Translations under genes and position numbers: made by a program
Notes under the pieces: generated by a model
What the model was told of the DNA's origin: nothing
Databases searched by the model: none
The model's input: only the letters and a program-made list of their open reading frames with translations
Part shown: positions 36,914-37,592 of the stretch, one piece after another
How the letters are laid out: each line of letters opens with the position of its first letter
Numbering within the stretch: position 1 is the stretch's first letter
Origin: Natrinema hispanicum
GTDB lineage: Archaea > Halobacteriota > Halobacteria > Halobacteriales > Natrialbaceae
NCBI RefSeq assembly: GCF_900111485.1
Contig: NZ_FOIC01000026.1
Span: 1 to 37,592 of the forward strand
Length of the DNA stretch: 37,592 nt
Reading direction: 5' to 3'

Positions 36914-37498
36914 TTAGCCAAGTGCGAGAGACAATAACAAGTAAGTGGGATCGTCTCTTCTCTCAAGAGAACCGGGACAAGCTATATGTTTGCTCTCCGG
37001 AACGTGGCACTTCACCACGCGTGACAAGTCGATCTTACTTGTTACGAGCCAGCCCGCCGTGAAGTCCGGCAGGACGTCCCTTGCTTGGATGCATGGGCAT
37101 GGATTTCTTGCCCTCGGGACTCCGTCGGAATAGGCGAAAAGAGGCACACAGACAGTGCCCGGCTCAAGGTAATACTACACCAACAGCGGTTGGGGAACAG
37201 TCGGATATCATCCCGATGACGAGGCCCCGGAAATCATATTCCGTGAGTCCGCCTTTGCGCGCTAAGACCCACCTCTCACTGAAGTGAAAATAGAGGGAAG
37301 GAACCTATCACGCCAAGAGCTGGCACCCCACCGTACACTTGAGGGGCCTACTCCAAGGCCCCGTGAAAACGGAAAAAGAAATCCATTCATCAGAAATCGT
37401 TCCGTCGACCCTTTGGCAAATCGTCGATACCGGAGGTTGACAAAAATAGCTCCCTCTATTCCATCAATAGAGGTAGAGTAACACCAGAATGCGTCATG
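36914..37498. other. 585-bp region: TnpB left side with hairpins, then probable CRISPR leader
   Basis: No gene is called here. Near tnpB are two hairpins with similar loops: CGTGG-TGAAGTG-CCACG on the minus strand (about 37,003-37,019) and CCTGCCG-GACTTCA-CGGCGGG (about 37,052-37,073), suitable for the left end of an IS200/IS605-type unit. A perfect 8-bp hairpin CCTCTATT-CCATC-AATAGAGG (37,453-37,473) ends 25 bp before the first CRISPR repeat. With the AT-rich DNA around it, this may be leader sequence. A minus-strand frame at 36,914-37,147 runs through the hairpins and is not called. Confidence 0.45.
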
Positions 37499-37592
37499 GT
37501 TCGAGATAGACCCTTGTGGGGCCGAAGACTCGAGTCGAACGTCGTCAGCGACGTCCCGCTCGAGTTCGAGATAGACCCTTGTGGGGCCGAAG
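37499..37592 (+). repeat. terminal redundancy identical to 1-94
   Basis: The last 94 bases equal the first 94 (repeat, spacer 1, repeat of the CRISPR array). The simplest reading is an assembly overlap of a circular molecule with a true length of 37,498 bp. It is not an inverted terminal repeat. Alternatively a linear fragment could carry a duplicated repeat-spacer unit at both ends, which is less likely. Confidence 0.88.

Noticed and set aside
36914-37147. Minus-strand frame of 77 aa upstream of tnpB
   Set aside because: It passes through the two hairpins of the presumed TnpB left end and has no recognised protein pattern; no tnpA motif is present.

Overview
The window reads as one circular haloarchaeal extrachromosomal element of about 37.5 kb. 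Its first 94 bases recur exactly at its end, so the unique circle is 37,498 bp. The halophile assignment rests on the strongly acidic proteins, the Tat-type lipoproteins (twin Arg plus lipobox), a CRISPR repeat of the haloarchaeal type, and several haloarchaeal families (large Rep-like protein with an N-terminal zinc ribbon, HerA-like ATPase, DUF7344-like winged helices, SWIM finger protein). Genes are packed in operons in which start and stop codons commonly overlap (ATGA, TGATG, TAATG). No rRNA or tRNA gene was seen.

Layout. 1-288: orphan mini-CRISPR array with decaying distal repeats and no cas genes. 0.4-5.9 kb: accessory genes (small zinc-finger proteins, two Tat lipoproteins, a YdjM/DUF457 membrane protein) and two toxin-antitoxin pairs (HicBA and RHH/RelE). 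5.9-12.3 kb: a palindrome-rich stretch, then a translationally coupled operon with a 1,040-residue candidate replication protein, an AbrB/zinc-finger protein and a ParB-fold protein. 12.3-13.5 kb: non-coding DNA with eleven copies of a TCTAGAAACAA...CCCATGG repeat, a second candidate origin. 15.0-17.3 kb: a compact operon that looks like a phage tail-assembly-chaperone/tape-measure module, including a canonical -1 slippery heptamer GGGAAAC. 18.0-19.9 kb: relics of an integrase, a D5-type primase C-terminus, a J-domain protein and a second tape-measure C-terminus. Here three copies of a composite terminus (ACTAGT core plus four subterminal 14-mers) show conserved geometry. 20-23 kb: winged-helix regulators and an intact tyrosine recombinase. 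24-26 kb: a ParA operon. 27-31.7 kb: a HerA-like ATPase/HNH nuclease operon and a regulator operon. 31.9-34.1 kb: a plus-strand run of six overlapping small genes. 34.2-36.9 kb: a CoiA-like nuclease and a TnpB.

How the parts may work together. Replication (large Rep-like protein plus candidate origins), partition (ParA plus a partner with internal repeats, and a separate ParB-fold protein) and addiction (two TA pairs) form a persistence kit. The integrase, TnpB and terminus-like repeats record recombination. The most interesting signals are (1) the gpG/gpGT-like programmed frameshift in front of a short proline-rich tape-measure-like gene, with no capsid, portal or terminase gene in the window; (2) the 735-bp inverted-terminus element at 18,440-19,174 with a third matching terminus at 19,774; and (3) the six-gene operon pairing a HerA-like ATPase with an HNH nuclease. 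All functional statements are from reading the sequence; no database search was run.
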